From Onchidella celtica (Eukaryota > Mollusca > Gastropoda > Systellommatophora > Onchidiidae): 64,000 nt of DNA. The notes beneath the pieces were generated by a model. It did not search any database, was not told the origin of the DNA, and saw only the letters and a list, made by a program, of their open reading frames with translations. Location of the stretch: the NCBI GenBank assembly GCA_963931925.1, contig OZ007582.1:32987730-33051729 (forward strand), given 5' to 3'. A program made the translations under genes and the position numbers. Positions 25,301 to 40,300 of the stretch are shown here, piece by piece (position 1 is the stretch's first letter; each line of letters begins with the position of its first letter).

Positions 25301-28300
25301 TGACCAAAGTGAGCTCATAACAGTAGCTTGTACTCACAAAGTGACATTTTTAAAAAATCGTCTTCAATTTGAATTTCATGCAAATAGAACAGTTGCAGAA
25401 CAGTGACCAGAGTGAGCTCATAACATTAATTTGAACTCACAAAGTGGCCTTTTTTAAAAAAATGCTCTTCAATTGAATTTCGCGCAAATAGAACAGGGGC
25501 GCTTACAGGTATATTTTTTCTTCCACAGTCCTGGTCACCTTTGTGCCCTTTGCAACTGCGGAGAACGAAGTTTATTGGGCCAAGGAGAGACGTGGAGATT
25601 TGAACCAAGTGTTGGATTTGATGTTTTTAAATTACCCGAGCCCAAGACTCTACGAGAAGCTGATGATGTTGACACTGTAGGGAAAAATAAAGGACCTCAG
25701 CCGACCACATGGCGACGATCAAGGGGACCTCTGAAAACTGGAAGGTTTGTGGACTTGAAAATATTGAAAGATTTTTAAAAAAATTATTTTTTTTTTTTTT
25801 TTATTCAGTATACCAACTTGAATATCATGTATTGAATGTTCTCTGTTATGTGAAGACTGCTTTCATATATGTAAACATATTCAGTGAATGAAACATTCAT
25901 TACAAAGCCTGTCTGATATGTACAAATATGGTGAAAAGTTGGATTGCCTTCAGTATTCTTGACATCTGTCAGCCATGATAAGTAAGGATTTGCAATTTGC
26001 AGAGGTTTTTTTTGTTTGTTTTTTTTGTCATGTGGTCAGTGGTAGGAGTACTGTCACATATAATTTCCAGTTGGAGAGAATGTAAGACTGATTCATCTTT
26101 TGTATTACTGATTACAAGTCGGAATGTATGTGCATTTTGATTGGAAATGATTACGTCCAACAATGAATGCTTGGAATATTAGTCATTGGAAGTTGGAAAT
26201 CTTGCTATTAAGCAGGAAGTAATCTGGCAAGATGAAGCAGTGAAAGTTTATAAACTGTATAGTCACTGCCTTGAACCAATTAAGTCTGCTGAAATTGCAT
26301 TGCGGTTTGAACAAAAGCAGTCAATCTGGTTTCCTTGAATGTGTACTTTTTTTTTTTTATTTTGAAGGTCAATGCAAATTCCATAACATACTAAATTCTG
26401 TGATGTTCATTTTCAGTTCAAAAACTTCTTGGCAGTACACAGTAAAAACTCCCTTTCCCTAAGAGCATGAACAGAATTGCCAACAATCCCTTTTTTTTAC
26501 AGGAACTGTTCTGTATTTGGGATATGAGAAAAACAATTTTTCTTTAATTTTATGATAAAGAAATTGCTGCTAGGTTCGAAGATAAAGACCAGTCCAGTAA
26601 AATGCAAGACAGTGATGGCCTCATGCACATTGCATTAATCTACATAGAGTACATTAAGACAATGTTTCATACTTGTGTTCTCCTTTCTACAGAAATCACA
26701 ACAGACAGTTTTAGTTTGATTTTATAGGGCCTTGATATAATGAATGGATCTGGCAAAATCGGGCTTAAGGTGAAAGACCTAAATCCTGGGAAAACTCTTC
26801 TGGAGGGGGAAGAATTTTCTATGGAAATTGAGATTTGCTTGCAATATGAAAGATTAGTCATTTTTCTGCATTCGGTTAAGACATTTTGTTTAAAATCTTC
26901 TTTGGAGATATTTTGTTTTGATCTTTTAAAGAGGTATAAAAATTTATTTTAAGCTTGAGTTTGCCAGATCCACTCACATATGGCATTTAGGTGTCCCATA
27001 TTGAAGTGTTTATTTAGTTGGTGGGTCTTCTGTAATATGGTTAACACTCTGTTCTTCTTTGGGTGAATTTTGTTATGTATATTTGTTGAAAAGTCCAAAT
27101 TCTGTTTGGACAGCCAGTAATGACTGAACAATTTGCTTTGACAGAGAGCGTAGCCGATCTCCCCGACAATGCCCTGGTGAGGAAGATTCCGCTGGTTGTC
27201 ACATCAACGATGAACTGGCTTTAGTTGGTTTTCCCGATGACACAGAAATTTCTCAGTTATTTGAACCCTCGGGTATGCAGTGCAATTTCTCATTTCTTAC
27301 ACAGAAACAGTTGTAATTTCTGCTTGGTACATATTTTGTGCTTATTCTGAAAGAATATTATTTTGCTCCATGATTTTCAAAAGGACATTCAGATTGCTTT
27401 TGTAGAGTTGACTATGCGGACTCTTGAAAAAATACAAGAACAAAACAACATAAGGCTGGAACACTTGTACATCAAAAAATTACCGAGACTAGAGTGAGTG
27501 AGTTAAAACATAGTAGATACCAGACTTTTCATTATTATTTATTATATCACAGAATGGTAGGCTACTTTATCACAGATACAAATATTTATTTTTTAATGTG
27601 TAATAATAATCTACTTTAATACACAATATTTATTAATTTATTACATTTGAACCTCGTCTCGAAAAGGTCATGTGTGGGTCCACCATTGTTGTGCTCTGTG
27701 GTCAGAAGGAGTGACCATTGGGGAGACAAAACAACTTGAAGAAGTGGACAAGGCTGTGTACAATGCAATGTCACATGTGAGTTGGCTTCTTGCTATGTGA
27801 ATTTCATTTTTTCATTTTAAAAAGGGTTTTGCTAAAAGGTATGTGTGTATCTCTCGATATATCATTAATTATGTATAATTTGAACAGGACAGAAAAATAT
27901 ATAGATTTTAGAAAAGAGGTTCCGCTGGGCAGGTAAAATATAATCATTGAATTTTACTTTTTCCACATTCATAATAATCTTCAATCAGCGATTACTGAAC
28001 TGGTCTCATGATATCTTAACATCTGTCCAGTTTCCACCAAGTCATCATGTGGTCACTGCTCTACGATAATGGCATGTGTCAGACTTATGCCAGAAGGCTA
28101 ATGGCAGTTCATTGCATTCCAGATTCCTGAGCATGAGGGCTGTCAGATACTATTGTAGAAAAGGAAATGAACCAATAAGAAAATGTAATAATCCAATAGA
28201 ATGGCACAAGTCATCAAATGACAGGAGAAAGAAACCAGGTTTTTCTTAATACAGTAGTCTCCGTCTAAGAACTCGCCGCCTAAGAACCCGATCCGCCTTA

Positions 28301-31300
28301 GAACCCGCTGTTGCCGCGAAACCGAATTTTTTCACTATAATTTACATGTGTAAGAACCCGCTCTGAAACGAAAAATCCGCCTAAGAATCCGGCATGTGAC
28401 CGTGAGACAAGCACACTTTTACGTAAAATTTCGATATTAAACACAAAATTCTCTTTCAAGTTGACGGAATAGAACAAAGCCACACAGTACAGTGAAAGAG
28501 AACAGGTGGAGGGAAGGTAGGGGGAGGCGAACCGTACAAAGGATATAGCCCAGTTACGTCTTTCGTGTGCAAGCAGGCCACTCCTAGACTAAATTAGCAT
28601 AGTCATTACCTAACATCTAATGTTGTCTGACTCGAGGGACAGAATTTTATACGTAATTGACCACACGCTTGGTTTGCATGGCACATGTACAGTACTGATG
28701 GCTGTATGTGGTTATTACACATGGTATCACTGGGCCTCGTGTTGTATCCGCCTAAGAGCCCGGTCCGCCTAAGAACCGGCTTTTTCTGTCTCCCGTTGTC
28801 CGGGTTCTTAGGCGGAGACTACTGTATCTCAAAAGCGTCAAAAATGACATATGCCATTAGCGCAGAGCAGGGATGATATGTAGTAGAAGGTCAGTTAGTG
28901 CAAGGCACCTAGCACTCCTATGCATTCAATTTTTTTTCTCCTGGAATCTCCGAAACATTCAACCTAGCACAATTTCCACCCATCTCTTAGAGAAAAGAAT
29001 TAGATATTTTTGTTTTTTTTCACTGAAGATTCGGTAATTTTGCTGTTGTCCAAAATTTTTGCAAAACCTCAGACAAAACCTAGAATTTCCTGGAAATTTT
29101 TTTTATTTTGTGAGTACTTATTTGAGAGACCTGAGATAGTGATATGAGAAAACAATAAAGGATTAATAAAATTTCATTGGTTTACTGATTTCTCATGTCT
29201 ACCAGAGATGTGCCCATTGCCGCAAGTTCGGAGCCACTGTTGTCTGTTGTATACCTGATTGTGGGAAAAGATTCCATTTTCCTTGTTCTTCTGCATGTGG
29301 TTGTTTTCAGGTAAGTGTCAAACATTGCTAAATGAATAGTTTTAAGAATGCTTTAAGTAATGCGCTCTTGTACCCATGCGTGAAAGAGGAGTCACAAATC
29401 AAAATGGGGTTCTCAGCCTTTTTCAGGCGATTCCCCCATCCCCTCGTATGCTGGAGATTTTCATTCAGATACATTTCACAAGAAGACACATCAAATTATG
29501 ATTTTAAGTTTTTCGAAATCTTATTAATGGCAGTAATTGTGCTGATTATTCATTATAAGACAGAAAGCATTCTTTATAAAATTCATTAAAAAGCAAATAG
29601 GGCTTTTCAGTTCATAAAACCACCCATCTATGCATAATTTTCATCTATATATTTTCAACTTTTATGTTTGAAACTGACTCTCTTAAGGACCGCAATTTAC
29701 TAATTACGTCAGTTGTCTCTGCATAGTAATATTTGGTGTTCAATTCCTGATCTCATGTTGGTTTTGACCAAAGGCCAGTAGAAGGGAAATGCAGAGATGC
29801 CACCCATTCCCATTTGATTGGAATCATTCCGATTTTTCTTGAAAAACGGGCGTGATTTCGATTTTCCAATTAGCAAGGCCGCAATTCCGATTTTTTGTTA
29901 CTTCCCGCAATCGTTTTTTTTTTTTTTTTCGTTTTCGTTCTTCGGGGTTCTAGTTTTTAATTTTAACTTTTACAAAATGCGCCGAATCGGAATACTGCGA
30001 TCATTTTATGAATTAAACCGGAAGTTAGTTCCACTTTCTTGTCGCTTGTTTTGCACCGATCGGGAATTCGATTACTTGCCAAGCATTGTTTACATTCTTT
30101 TTACCGTTCTGCATGGCGGCGATTCTGAAACTAATTGCATAGATCTATCTATTCGCACTCACAAGTCTAAGCGTTTGGTTGCAACTGTGATGGAAGGAGG
30201 AATCAGTTCTTAACCTAGCTAGATTTATATCTTTTCCTCCAAATTTAAGCTTAGCTAGATATCGCCTAAGTCTAGATCTAAGTAATTTACTTGGCAACGA
30301 CTGTGACGGATGCAGGAAAGAGACCTATACCAGCAAGATCTATGGATAGACGTATTAAGTCTACAGTAATTTATTCGGCGGCGATTGTGACGGACGGAGG
30401 AATCAATTTTAAACTTGTCTAGACCTAGATTTCTTAAATCCAAGCCATGAACATGGAGAAAGTCGACGTGGCATGGGCACAAATTGCCAATTAAAAAATA
30501 TATGAGATTTGGAGTGGGAAAACACTCAACAGCACAGAATAGGCAAAAATTATGTAGGGCGTTTGTGCATTTTGGCACTCTAATCCCAACATGTCAAGAC
30601 AGCTCTTATCTACATAATTGTAGGAAAAACACAGCTCCAGAGCAAGATAAGTTTGCTACAGTGCTTTTCTGGAGAGGGTTCTTTTTCAATTTTGGCCAAG
30701 ATCAAGACAAAGAGCGGATTATATTAAGATATGGTTGAAATAGTGTAAGTTTTTAAGATGATTTTCAGCTTAGTTTTTTGGGATCAAGACAAAAAAACCT
30801 ATGAAAATTTAGGTTTAGAGTTGGTACCATTTAATTTATATCGTCGTTCGCACCTATTCAGATTTTTTTTCCCCAGATTCCGATTTTTTGGGGGCCTGAT
30901 TCAGATTTTTGTTTGTGTAGGGTGGCATCTCTGGAAATGTATAGGCTGGAGAGTTAAAATTCCTAGGAGAGACTTTGTATCTATAGTCTAGTGTCCCTAG
31001 TTTAAGCCTGAATGGTTGCAGTAGTTCAGGCACAAGGTAGGAAAATTGGCGGTTGGAGATGAAGAGGCCGTAAAGGTGACATGTTTACATAATATGCAGA
31101 GCTCCACCAGTTGTTTTTTTCATAGAATCTGAAGAGCTTCATTTTTAAAAAATTTTTTTGGGAGTAGGAAATGGGATGCATTGCAAAAGACAGTTTTATT
31201 CACAAGTTGACTTTACTGAATATCTTGCTAGCTCAGCTTAGTTAAATGTGCACATTAACTCTGTTTGGGAAAGCCTTTGGGGGTGCTATTTTAGTACATA

Positions 31301-34300
31301 TGTGGTAATTTTTCTAAAATATTTTAACAGCTAAGTGTTAGCATTAAGATATGCATAATTTATGTATTTGCTCTACCCATTCACGAATATGTACGATATA
31401 ATCTTTATATTCCTATTTTCAGGATATGAAAACATTATCACTACTTTGTCCTGACCACATCGACCAGGCTGAAGCAATAGGTGAGTACATTTAATAACTC
31501 TGTCTATGGCTGTAATTTTTTTTTAAAGGAACTGGTAAAGAAGATTTTCTATTCATTTTCTAGTTGTATGATTGAAATATGCATGTGATTATCTGTTTGC
31601 TTCACACATGTAGTAAATTGTAAAATTAAGAGCTATCGTAAAGAAAGCTGATCCTGGAATCTCCTAGAAATTTGATCTCCTTTTGAATCTTCTCTCTCCT
31701 ACTTTTCTCTGTGCGGTATAGCACAACTTTGCTTTTTTTCTGCCCTCACGTAACCAGCAATGTGGAAAGCGAGGCGAAAAACGAAATTTCAGTCAGACTT
31801 TTCAGTTTTACTCGACAAAATTACATCTCTTTTTCTGCGGCTCAAAAAATTGCAAATATTTACTATTAAAAAAACGGAATTTTTGTCACTAGTGGGCGGT
31901 TCCACATAATTTGCCGTCAAAATTTGAGGCAGTGTACAAACTTTTACAATTTTTGGTTATGTAGTCATGAAGTTTTAGTTGCTTACGTGTTCACCCTCTG
32001 GTTCCACTATACTATAATAAGATTAAAATTTCTCCATTGTGGCATTTCAGCCGTCATTTGCGTATATTGTAGTAACAACCGGGGCATCAAAAGAGCACCA
32101 CAATCAGAGATGTGAAGATGTAAATGGTTACCTTGTAAATTCCATTTCTTTTCATTCTTCATTCCAAAAGCTGGAAGTGGCACTTGCTGTATACAGTGTG
32201 GAGAAGTTGGGAGTATCAAAGAACAGCTGTTTTGTACCAGTTGTGGTCATCATTACCATGGCAACTGCTTATGTCCCCCTGTAGACATGAAGCCGATTGT
32301 AAGAGCAGGATGGCAATGTCCGAACTGTAAAATATGTCAGACATGTCGGTAAGTCTTTGAAAATTTTACTGACAAGGTGATATTTTCTGGTCCTGTAGTA
32401 AACCTCTGAGTATAAATTTCAAGGCTCGGCCCTGATATTATTTTTGTCTCGACGCCATATTTTACTTTTTACAAGTCTGTTTGCACCGATAAAAGTAGCA
32501 GCAGTGTGCGCTTAGGTCAGTTTCTTTCATGAATATGAACACTCATCATGGTATGTCTTCCTAAAACTTAGTAAAAATGTGCTTTTTCGAAGATGAAATA
32601 CAGATTTTTCCAGTAATTTGAAGAAGCATGTATGGAATTGTTTTATAAGTAAAAATGTAATGCTGAGTGCTTTGGGGAGCACTTTGCAAAGTTTGAAGGT
32701 GAAATTTAGATTATTAACTGAGAAGTTTGGGTAAAAAAGTGTGAAATCTAGCTTTTTAAATAAAGACTTCACTGCAAAAACAGACAATGCCACAAATATG
32801 TCCTTTTGAGAAAAATGAATGTTTAACTTTGAAAGCTCACAGTGCAAACAGGCTTTTCTTGGGAAATATGCTGTATCTTTCAGTGACATTGTATTCATTT
32901 GGGGTGCTGAACCTCATTTTTAATTGATATTGTCAGAAAGATTTTAAACAGTACTCAAATTATCAATAATTGTGACTACATTCAAATTCCCAGTGGGGTC
33001 TTCAAATGTTTACTAGTGATAATGCAGGCTACAGTTAATGTATCCTCTTAGTTTGAGAATGAACTTTGCAAATTCAGTAGTTTGTCAAGTAGTTTTTTTC
33101 CCAAAGAGAAAATGATGAAGTGTGGCAGAGAGTAGGTATTCTATAGAGAGAAATCACTTCTGCCAAATTGTGCAACTAGGTCACTTCAGTAATAAGAATT
33201 GGAAAAAACAACATATGTAGAGCCATTTGTAAGCTTTTACTCGCCGTGGAAATGAGCAAACAAATAATGTTTACCACGGTGACCTACTTTCTGTTCCATG
33301 CTAACAGTGGTTTCGCGGAGCCCCTGTGTCTCGAGTGCAAATCCACCAACAATGAAGCCTCTCTATACATACTATACTCGCTGTTTGTAGTTTTATAGCC
33401 ATTTTATTTTCCCCCTTGTTGTTTCAGGACTGCCAGTGATGACAGTAAAATGTTAGTCTGTGACAAATGTGATAAAGGATATCATACTTTTTGCCTCAAA
33501 CCTGCAATGACAACAATACCTAAAAATGGTTGGAAATGCAAGGTATTTTTTTTTTTACGTATAGCAGCTTGCTTTAACTCCATAAGGTCCATATATTTTT
33601 ACAGTTTTTGTCAATGTTAATTTTCAGTTGCTATGAAAGATAGAAAGCGTGAATGTTTGTATCCTTGTACATAATGTAATGTGTAAATGTAATATTCAGC
33701 ATGTAACAAAGGCAGAGTGACGTATCTGCTCATTTCATACTTTTGAGAAAAATGCAAAAAACTTATGTGGCTAACTATATAAATGCTTCTATTTATGTGT
33801 TTGCCACACTAGAAACTACTATTTTTGGTAGCAGATATGCCTATCTGCTTTTGACATAAAAGAATTAAGTGTGGGACAAGTTCATAAAGACAGTAAAGTA
33901 GAAAAAGGCCATCCTGTTGGTTATGTTGCTCTGCCCTTGGACGGCAGTACAGCACTCAAATCCACAAAAAATGATGCGCTCATAGGCACTGAACTAAAAT
34001 TAGAAACAGGATCAGCCTAAGATTAGTTCTTTATGCTCATGCTCACACACATTAACAAAACTTAATCTGTTCTCATGCTCAAACCTCAGACCAAAAGGGA
34101 CATTATTCAGTTTCAAAGGAAAGAATCCTAAACAATTCAGTTTCGAGTCTTATTTTTAAATGTGATGATGGTCTCACTTTTCCTGGTGTAAATGCTAATG
34201 TTGTTCCATAATTCAGGCCCACCAATAGAAAAAGTCTTTTCATTGGGTGACAGTCTGACATAGTAACGCATATTTGCTTACTCTGAAAAAAATGAAAATT

Positions 34301-37300
34301 TTACATTTTGACGAAATGAACAAAGGTCAAGAAAAGCATGCAGTCACAATTAAAGAGAAATATTAAAAAGACTGCTCGATTGACCCATCATGCATTGTTT
34401 GGGCATTTCAGAAGCAGTTCAATTGACACACTTTCAAGATGACAAATGGCAAATGCAATTTCGAACATAGTTCTAGAGTTTGTGTGGCAGTTTAACCCTT
34501 TTGACCCCGCCCCAATTTGTGCTTGAGGGAAAATTCTGATCTTATGAGAATGTGTTCATAGCAGCATAATTAATGGGTTTTCGGGATCATTTGGTTGATT
34601 TAGTGTATGTTGTGGAAATTACTAAAAATAACTTTTCTCGCCTTGAGTTCTTATGGGAACTGCAGCCAGGTGATAAATGTCTGAGTATCTCTGGTGATGC
34701 ATGGACCCTACAGGGTTAACTGTAATAACACCTGTGATTTTTTTCTTCATAGAATTGTCGAGTATGTACAGACTGTGGTTCAACGACCCCAGGCAGTGGT
34801 CCCTCCTCACGCTGGCATCTCAACTATTCCGTGTGCGACTCATGCTATCAGCAGCGTAACAAAGGTTTATGCTGTCCGCTGTGTGGGAAGGCTTACAGGC
34901 ATTTCCATAATAAGACAATGTTACCATGCATGATGTGTAAAAAGTGAGTTTCTTTAAGCTGAATCTGCCAGTTTGAATTTGAAAATAGTACAGCCAGTAT
35001 ATGTCTTGTACAAATATATTGCAGTCTTTTTTTTCTTGCTTACACTGACACTGACTTGTACTGACCGAATTTCTGAACGAATAAAATGAAAAACAGGAAA
35101 TCCAGGAGGTCACTATTGCCTTGGTACATTTTTTTTTTTTTTTTTTTTGAATCTCTAAGAAAATTTTTTGCAAGATTATCATTTTGAAACTGACAAAGGT
35201 CCTTGGGATCGAAAGATGGTACATCAAATTTTATTTAATTTCACATAATACTTCTCAAAAAATTATTGGTATTATTATTATTTTGTTGTAGTCTTTGTTA
35301 TGTGTTTCCATGTGGTATTTTTTTCTATATCAAAATTAGGCAAAAAGAAAAAGTTGTATGTAGCGAAGCCCCGCGCGAGAAATAATACCCAAACAATACA
35401 ACGCAAACTAAAGAGAAGATAGAAAATGGTCAAATTTTCAGCTTTCGCCTTTGTCAAAAAATTTTTTAAAAATGGAACAGAGAAAACAATCAAACAATAA
35501 AAGATTTCAACAGGAAATATATAGAATCAAAGCGAAACAGGATATGTGTACTTATCTGGGAGTTCTTGCTTGGTTAGCACAAAAGCACGTCCGTCTGCTA
35601 ATCTATGGAAGCTCGAAGTGATGCATTAGGTTAGCCCTGCTGCGACCCCACAGTTTTTCTGTGGTTTTTATAATATTTCGTCTATTTTTTTTTATATACT
35701 GTATTTATATCCTGTTGTTTTTTGTTCTCATCAACAGATTTGTGCATATAGAATGTGATCCCTCCATCAATCCTAATGTCATGACTAAACTGAAAGATTT
35801 GCCACAAGACTATATCTGTACAGTTTGCAGGGAGACTGATGCTGAACCTATGGTAGGTTTTATTTACTGAACCCTCTGGTAGCAATCAGTATTCCACATT
35901 TGAAACAGCTGACTCACCCTGTATTGCCCAGTATGGGGAAGTACCTCATCTAGTGCCATTATATTTTGAATGCTTGATATTTATGTAACCCAAAAGGCCC
36001 TGTTAGACTGGTAAATTAAATTAATATGTGTTTGGGGACATTGACCAGATTTGGCAAATTTTTATGGAAAAGTCATTTTTAAAAAAATATTTTTTGTTCT
36101 TGTGCTTACAGATGGATGTTGATCAGCCAATGCCGGCAATACATCAGGCTGTCTCTGAAGAATCAGTGGAAAGTTTTATGAGTAAGTTACACATTGTTAA
36201 AAAAAAAAATCCTTTTAGAAATGTTTTTTAAAAATCATGGTTGTATCATTAAAGGGACCAATGGTATACATTTCAGTATAAGATGGCAGTTCTTCAGTGT
36301 TGTTTCAATCCACTTTTTGTAAACTTATTAGATAATTAAAGGGATCAATCGTATACATTTTAGTATAAGATGGCAGTTCTTCAAACGATGTTTCATTCAA
36401 CTTTTTGTAAACTTATTAGATTCATACTAATCACAGCTGAGATAGTCATATCTTTTGTTTCGTTGTTTTGTTAGAAGGCTGTTTTCAGGGATGCGTGGTT
36501 TGTTACATTTTAAGTCATAGCTGAACAGTGAACACAACTCAGTATTTTTCTCTATTTGGCTTTGTAATTAGACTATGCGCCCCTGACAGCATTCTTTTGG
36601 AATACTTTTCAGTTTGTCTCAGTATCCTGTGACTACCATGCTCAGCATGACCCACATAAACATTTTGATGACTTGTAACAAATACTTTTCAAGACAGTAA
36701 TCTCTGATTCAGCGAAAATATTCAAATTAAATATTTTCTTTTCTTGCAGCAAAATGTCACTTTTTTCATTCCTATCATTCACATGTGACAGTGAGGATGC
36801 ATGTCCAGCTTTTGTTTATTGTATTTACTACATTTGTTTCTGAAGAAGAATTTGAGCGGATGTCAAGAAAAGGAAAGAAAATAATATTAATATTATTCTA
36901 ACAATGTAAAAATATCAAATGTCAGAAATTGGACCTTGGATTGAGAGATTGCCAAGTAATGCTACTGTTATATTCCATTTGTCTCACAGCCGATGACTTG
37001 GTCACGATGAATGATCCCATCCTTACCGAGGCGGCGCTGGCGGGTCCCAGTGGTGTGGGTGGAGGTAACAATGGTGATGGCATGACTGCCTCCAGCTCAC
37101 AGGAGTCACTCTTCATGGGAGATGACTCCAGTTCCAGCTTTGACTTTGATGAACGAGTAAGTGGCAACCAGGCAGTGCTTGAAGTTTTCATTGTTTATTG
37201 GCATATCAACAATTTCCTCATTTGTACTGGAGAGAATTTCTAAGTTTTGGACACTTTCTTTATTCTTGCATGTGGCAAAAATGGTTTTTTGTTTATAACA

Positions 37301-40300
37301 TCAAACCTATTAATCCTCGCAATGTTTGAGCTACAGTATAGTGTTGTTGTTGTTCTTTTCTCCTTGTCCGTTGTTGGACCACGATATCACGGTCCTCTCG
37401 TCCCGGGCCCCAGTTTGCTAAGCCCACAATATTGTGGTTGCATCTCCTTTGCCCATCAAGGATAAGGCCACAGATTTGTGTTACCACTTCCTCGGGGCCT
37501 AGTTGATTAGCCCATGATATTATCATTTGTGACATAGTCTTCTATTTTTAATGCTTAAGTTGTAGGGTTTTCCTGGAGCTTTCGCGGGCCTATCAGCTGT
37601 GGGACACGTATCACTGTGAGGGTTGAAGATATCGATATGTCATTGTGAGAATAAAGATCTCAACATGAGCAGTGATAAGGTTGTTGGTTTTGTTCTTATT
37701 GTTTTCATTTTTGATGGAAACAAACGAAGGAGATGTAAGTTTGCCACTTTTCATTGGTTGGCCAGTTTTTTCTTTTTTTCAGTTTTGTTATTGCCTCTTT
37801 ATTTTACAGAGTATGATGTCACCAAGTTCTAGACGTGATTCATTTGGGTTTTCCAAGAAAGGAAGGCACAAGGTTGGTTTCCCCAAGAGTAGTTTGATGT
37901 ACCCTATAATTAATGTCACGGTAAATCTTCAAAAGTCAGGTTATGAGTTCTTTACCTAATTGATTAGATGTGATATATTGTTATTAGACAGTAATCAGCT
38001 GTTACATAGAGAAGGCATCATTTAATGCATCATTTAATTCTTTGAACCCGGACTTTCTCATTTTCCCTATCCTATATCTCTGACTTCCTGAGCTTACGAT
38101 AACATTTCAGGGCATTCCACCATGGTGAATAGAGATATATTGAGGGGCATTTGCCGTATTGTTGTATGTGACATTTTGCTAACTTTGAGGCTGCGTCATG
38201 AAAGTGGTTCTCTCTTTAGCGTAACTATCATATGAGTGTATTTTTCATGGGCATTTGTATGCAAGTTTCGATTTCAAAGCACATTGAACAAAACGCTGAT
38301 TTTTCACAACTCTTCAGACTTATGAGTCCTCATTTTCTCGAAAAGGCAATAATGGACATACAACAATATGTGTGGGTGCATGGGAAAACCCGTCACATCT
38401 GCCCAGATATGAAAAATGAGTTATTGATGGAACTTTATTCTACATTTATTTCTGAACATTTTGCACTTTATTTGAGGTCAATAGCATCATTAGTCCCAGA
38501 GCTATGAGCAAAAATGTAACCCTACCCTGGGGATTGAAGTTTCTGAGAAAATCGCGTTTTAAAGTAGCCCCCAACAAGAGCCCTGGCTTTGGCCTATTTG
38601 CTAGTTGGTTGGATGAGATTCAGGGTCTTCATATAAAGTGATGTGAATCAGGAATCAAATTGTGGTCTGGTAACATGGCTAAAAGATATATGTGGCCTAA
38701 AGCTTCATTCTTCATTGCTCATCTTTGAGCGAGTGAGAGTAGACTAGATCTAGATCTAGTTTAGTTAGTACGATTATGGTGTAGGCCTATTTGTTTCAAA
38801 AGCATGCAACTTTCCATCATCATTTGCTGATTCCTCTCTATCACTGCTTGAATCATTGCCGGTGGGGTGGTCGGAAACAAAATAGTCATTGATGAGTTCC
38901 AACAAGGCATCTGAATCCGTCTGATTTAAGTTCAGAAGCTTTGCAATATCGGCATACGATGAACTCATGGAGGCTGCTGTTTAGCGAAGTGAACACTTAA
39001 TTGGGAACTGACGCATCAGCTCAAGGGTAAAATTTGAAGTTATATTTAATATTTCACATCAAAAACATCTTTAATATCAACAAAATGTTTCTTTTATCAT
39101 TCTGAAGTGGAAGGTGGTGATGATTTATTATTCTGGGGCGTAAAATTACTTTCAAAAGAGGATTAGATCTAATTCTTTCCGTTAATTCAACTCTTTACCT
39201 TCGTAAACAGGATGCGCGGCGATTTTATACTTAGTTAATGTCTGCGCAATGCCTTCCGTTGGAAAGTAAAGAGAAGGACCTTTTATTTGGTGTGTAATAA
39301 TCTAATATGCTATAGTGTGTTGAAATTGAGCGCTTGGGGGTGTAGTCTGAAAAACGCGAACTGGAAACGCGACTGTGTTACCCAGCGGTCGGCGTTCCCG
39401 AACATGCGTGCCAGTGAAGGGTGCCTTATTAAAATCATTTGAAAGATGTGTTTAAAACACAATTTTAATATTAAAACTTATATCAGATGAAAGATAAATG
39501 AATCAACTTACTGATTCCGTCAAAATCTCAATTTTGACCAGATAGTCGAAAATCGACTTTAGAAGGCCCTAGCTCATTTCTACCCTGTGCGAGATCCGAC
39601 GGGTTTTCCTATGCGCCCACACATATGGAAAATACCCAACAATATACAACATAGTGCGTAGATATATAGATTTTTTTAAAACAGGAAGCGATGCATTGTA
39701 CTAGAGATGATTTTTCTGGCTTTCCATTGGATTGAGATCAGTGTGTTTTCAACTTTTTTGATTACCAATTTCATTGTATTTCAGAGTAAACATGACAGGC
39801 ACCACCACCATCACCATCATCATCAGTCTCAAGAGGTGTCACAACATCATACCAAACAAACCCTGCAGCAGCAACAGCAGTCTCAGAGCTTGAGCGAGAA
39901 ACGACGAGGTCCGAAAATCAAAGTGAAGATTGGAAATCAAGTCATGGGAATTGCATCATTAGAAGGCAGCAGTGTAAGTATATGGAAATTTGACTTGCAT
40001 GTTTTAGGATAGTGACATAAAAGATTTTTACAGATCCGTAAGTAGTTGTCATTTTTACGGACTGAGGGGAAACGAAGTGGGGGAACAATCCTCAAATTTA
40101 CCCATGGAAGTTGGCTATGAATCTTGGAATGACGCAAAGACTTAATAGATCTACTTCTTATGTCCACAGCCAATTGCACACGCTTTTTCCACTGCTTCCC
40201 CTGCATATTCAACTCAGTCAGTGGAAGGAGCGTCAGAAGAGAAAGATAAAGAGAAAGACAAAGACAAAAGTAACGATGATGATGATGACGATGGGGATGA

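Noticed and set aside
32039..32284. 81-codon ORF overlapping the PHD2 exon
   Set aside because: Wrong frame; the spliced frame gives a complete PHD finger with matching phases.
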